A stretch of 20,288 nucleotides of DNA from Larix sibirica. Its lineage: Eukaryota > Streptophyta > Pinopsida > Pinales > Pinaceae. A model generated the notes under the pieces. The model searched no databases. It was not told the DNA's origin and saw only the letters and a program-made list of their open reading frames with translations. Of the stretch, positions 20,179-20,288 are shown one piece after another (position 1 is the first letter of the stretch; every line of letters begins with the position of its first letter). Made by a program: the position numbers and the translations under genes. The DNA lies in contig NWUY0300011935.1 of NCBI GenBank assembly GCA_004151065.3, positions 4,555 through 24,842 of the forward strand, written 5' to 3'.

Positions 20179-20287
20179 GACAAACCACCAATAAGGATAA
20201 TGGGTGTCAAGGTACACTAGTACAATCCAACAAGTGTGAATAGATGAGTTGACATTGAACACTTATCAAAATATTTCAAGTAGGGGA
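20179..20287. repeat. 109-bp dispersed repeat, form B, reaching the window end
   Basis: Ungapped match to 2595-2703 and 12932-13040, about 16 mismatches. The match is still strong at the last bases (AAGTAGGGGA), so the repeat probably extends beyond the window. Confidence 0.8.
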
Positions 20288-20288
20288 C

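Larger units (their letters stand above)
10338..20229. repeat. 10-kb direct repeat, copy 2
   Basis: This is the partner of 1-9892. Unlike copy 1 it has sequence on both sides: the copia gag fragment to the left (9894-10337) and a continuing dispersed repeat to the right (20230-20288). It therefore gives the fuller view of the locus. All transposon remnants of copy 1 recur here with the same frameshifts, stops and indels, so the decay happened before the two copies separated. Confidence 0.95.

Noticed and set aside
1-20229. The two 10-kb copies as giant LTRs of one retrotransposon with the gag fragment as its interior
   Set aside because: The ends are not TG...CA, there is no primer-binding site or polypurine tract beside them, the interior is only 444 bases of gag on one strand, and the repeats contain whole LINEs.

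Overview
The window reads as nuclear DNA of a plant with a large, transposon-filled genome. I infer a gymnosperm, possibly a conifer, but only from general character: AT-rich intergenic sequence, decayed plant LINEs carrying RNase H, and a Ty1/copia gag fragment. I found no intact host gene, no RNA gene, no CRISPR array and no bacterial-style operon. Everything recognisable is a broken retroelement.

The dominant structure is a direct duplication. Bases 1-9892 recur at 10338-20229 with a constant offset of 10337, so there is no net indel. I found two substitutions: 5259 C against 15596 A, and 5561 G against 15898 A. Copy 1 starts at base 1 of the window and ends at a single ambiguous base (N, 9893). 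Copy 2 is preceded by 444 bases found nowhere else (9894-10337) and followed by 59 more bases. Copy 1 is therefore wholly contained in the block 9894-20288. This is what two overlapping contigs or haplotypes joined end to end would look like, so the real locus may be only about 10.4 kb.

Layout of one unit, in copy 1 coordinates (add 10337 for copy 2). 1-1490: the 3' end of a plus-strand LINE (LINE-1), with zf-RVT, a damaged RNase H and an A-tail. 1491-3202: AT-rich sequence with no recognised gene, holding a 109-bp dispersed repeat at 2595-2703. 3223-7116: a 5'-truncated minus-strand LINE (LINE-2) between imperfect 20-bp target-site duplications. It carries part of RT, the connection region, zf-RVT, RNase H and then an unrecognised downstream reading frame. 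7137-9892: AT-rich non-coding sequence with a C/G-rich fold-back repeat at about 7756-7990, ending inside another copy of the 109-bp repeat. The unique spacer 9894-10337 holds a minus-strand copia-type gag fragment cut at both ends.

No genes here work together. The two LINEs belong to the same broad class but have different sequences and opposite orientation, and both are dead. The points most worth a second look are whether the duplication is real, the reading frame 3' of RNase H in LINE-2, the tandem duplication inside the LINE-1 RNase H, and the fold-back repeat.
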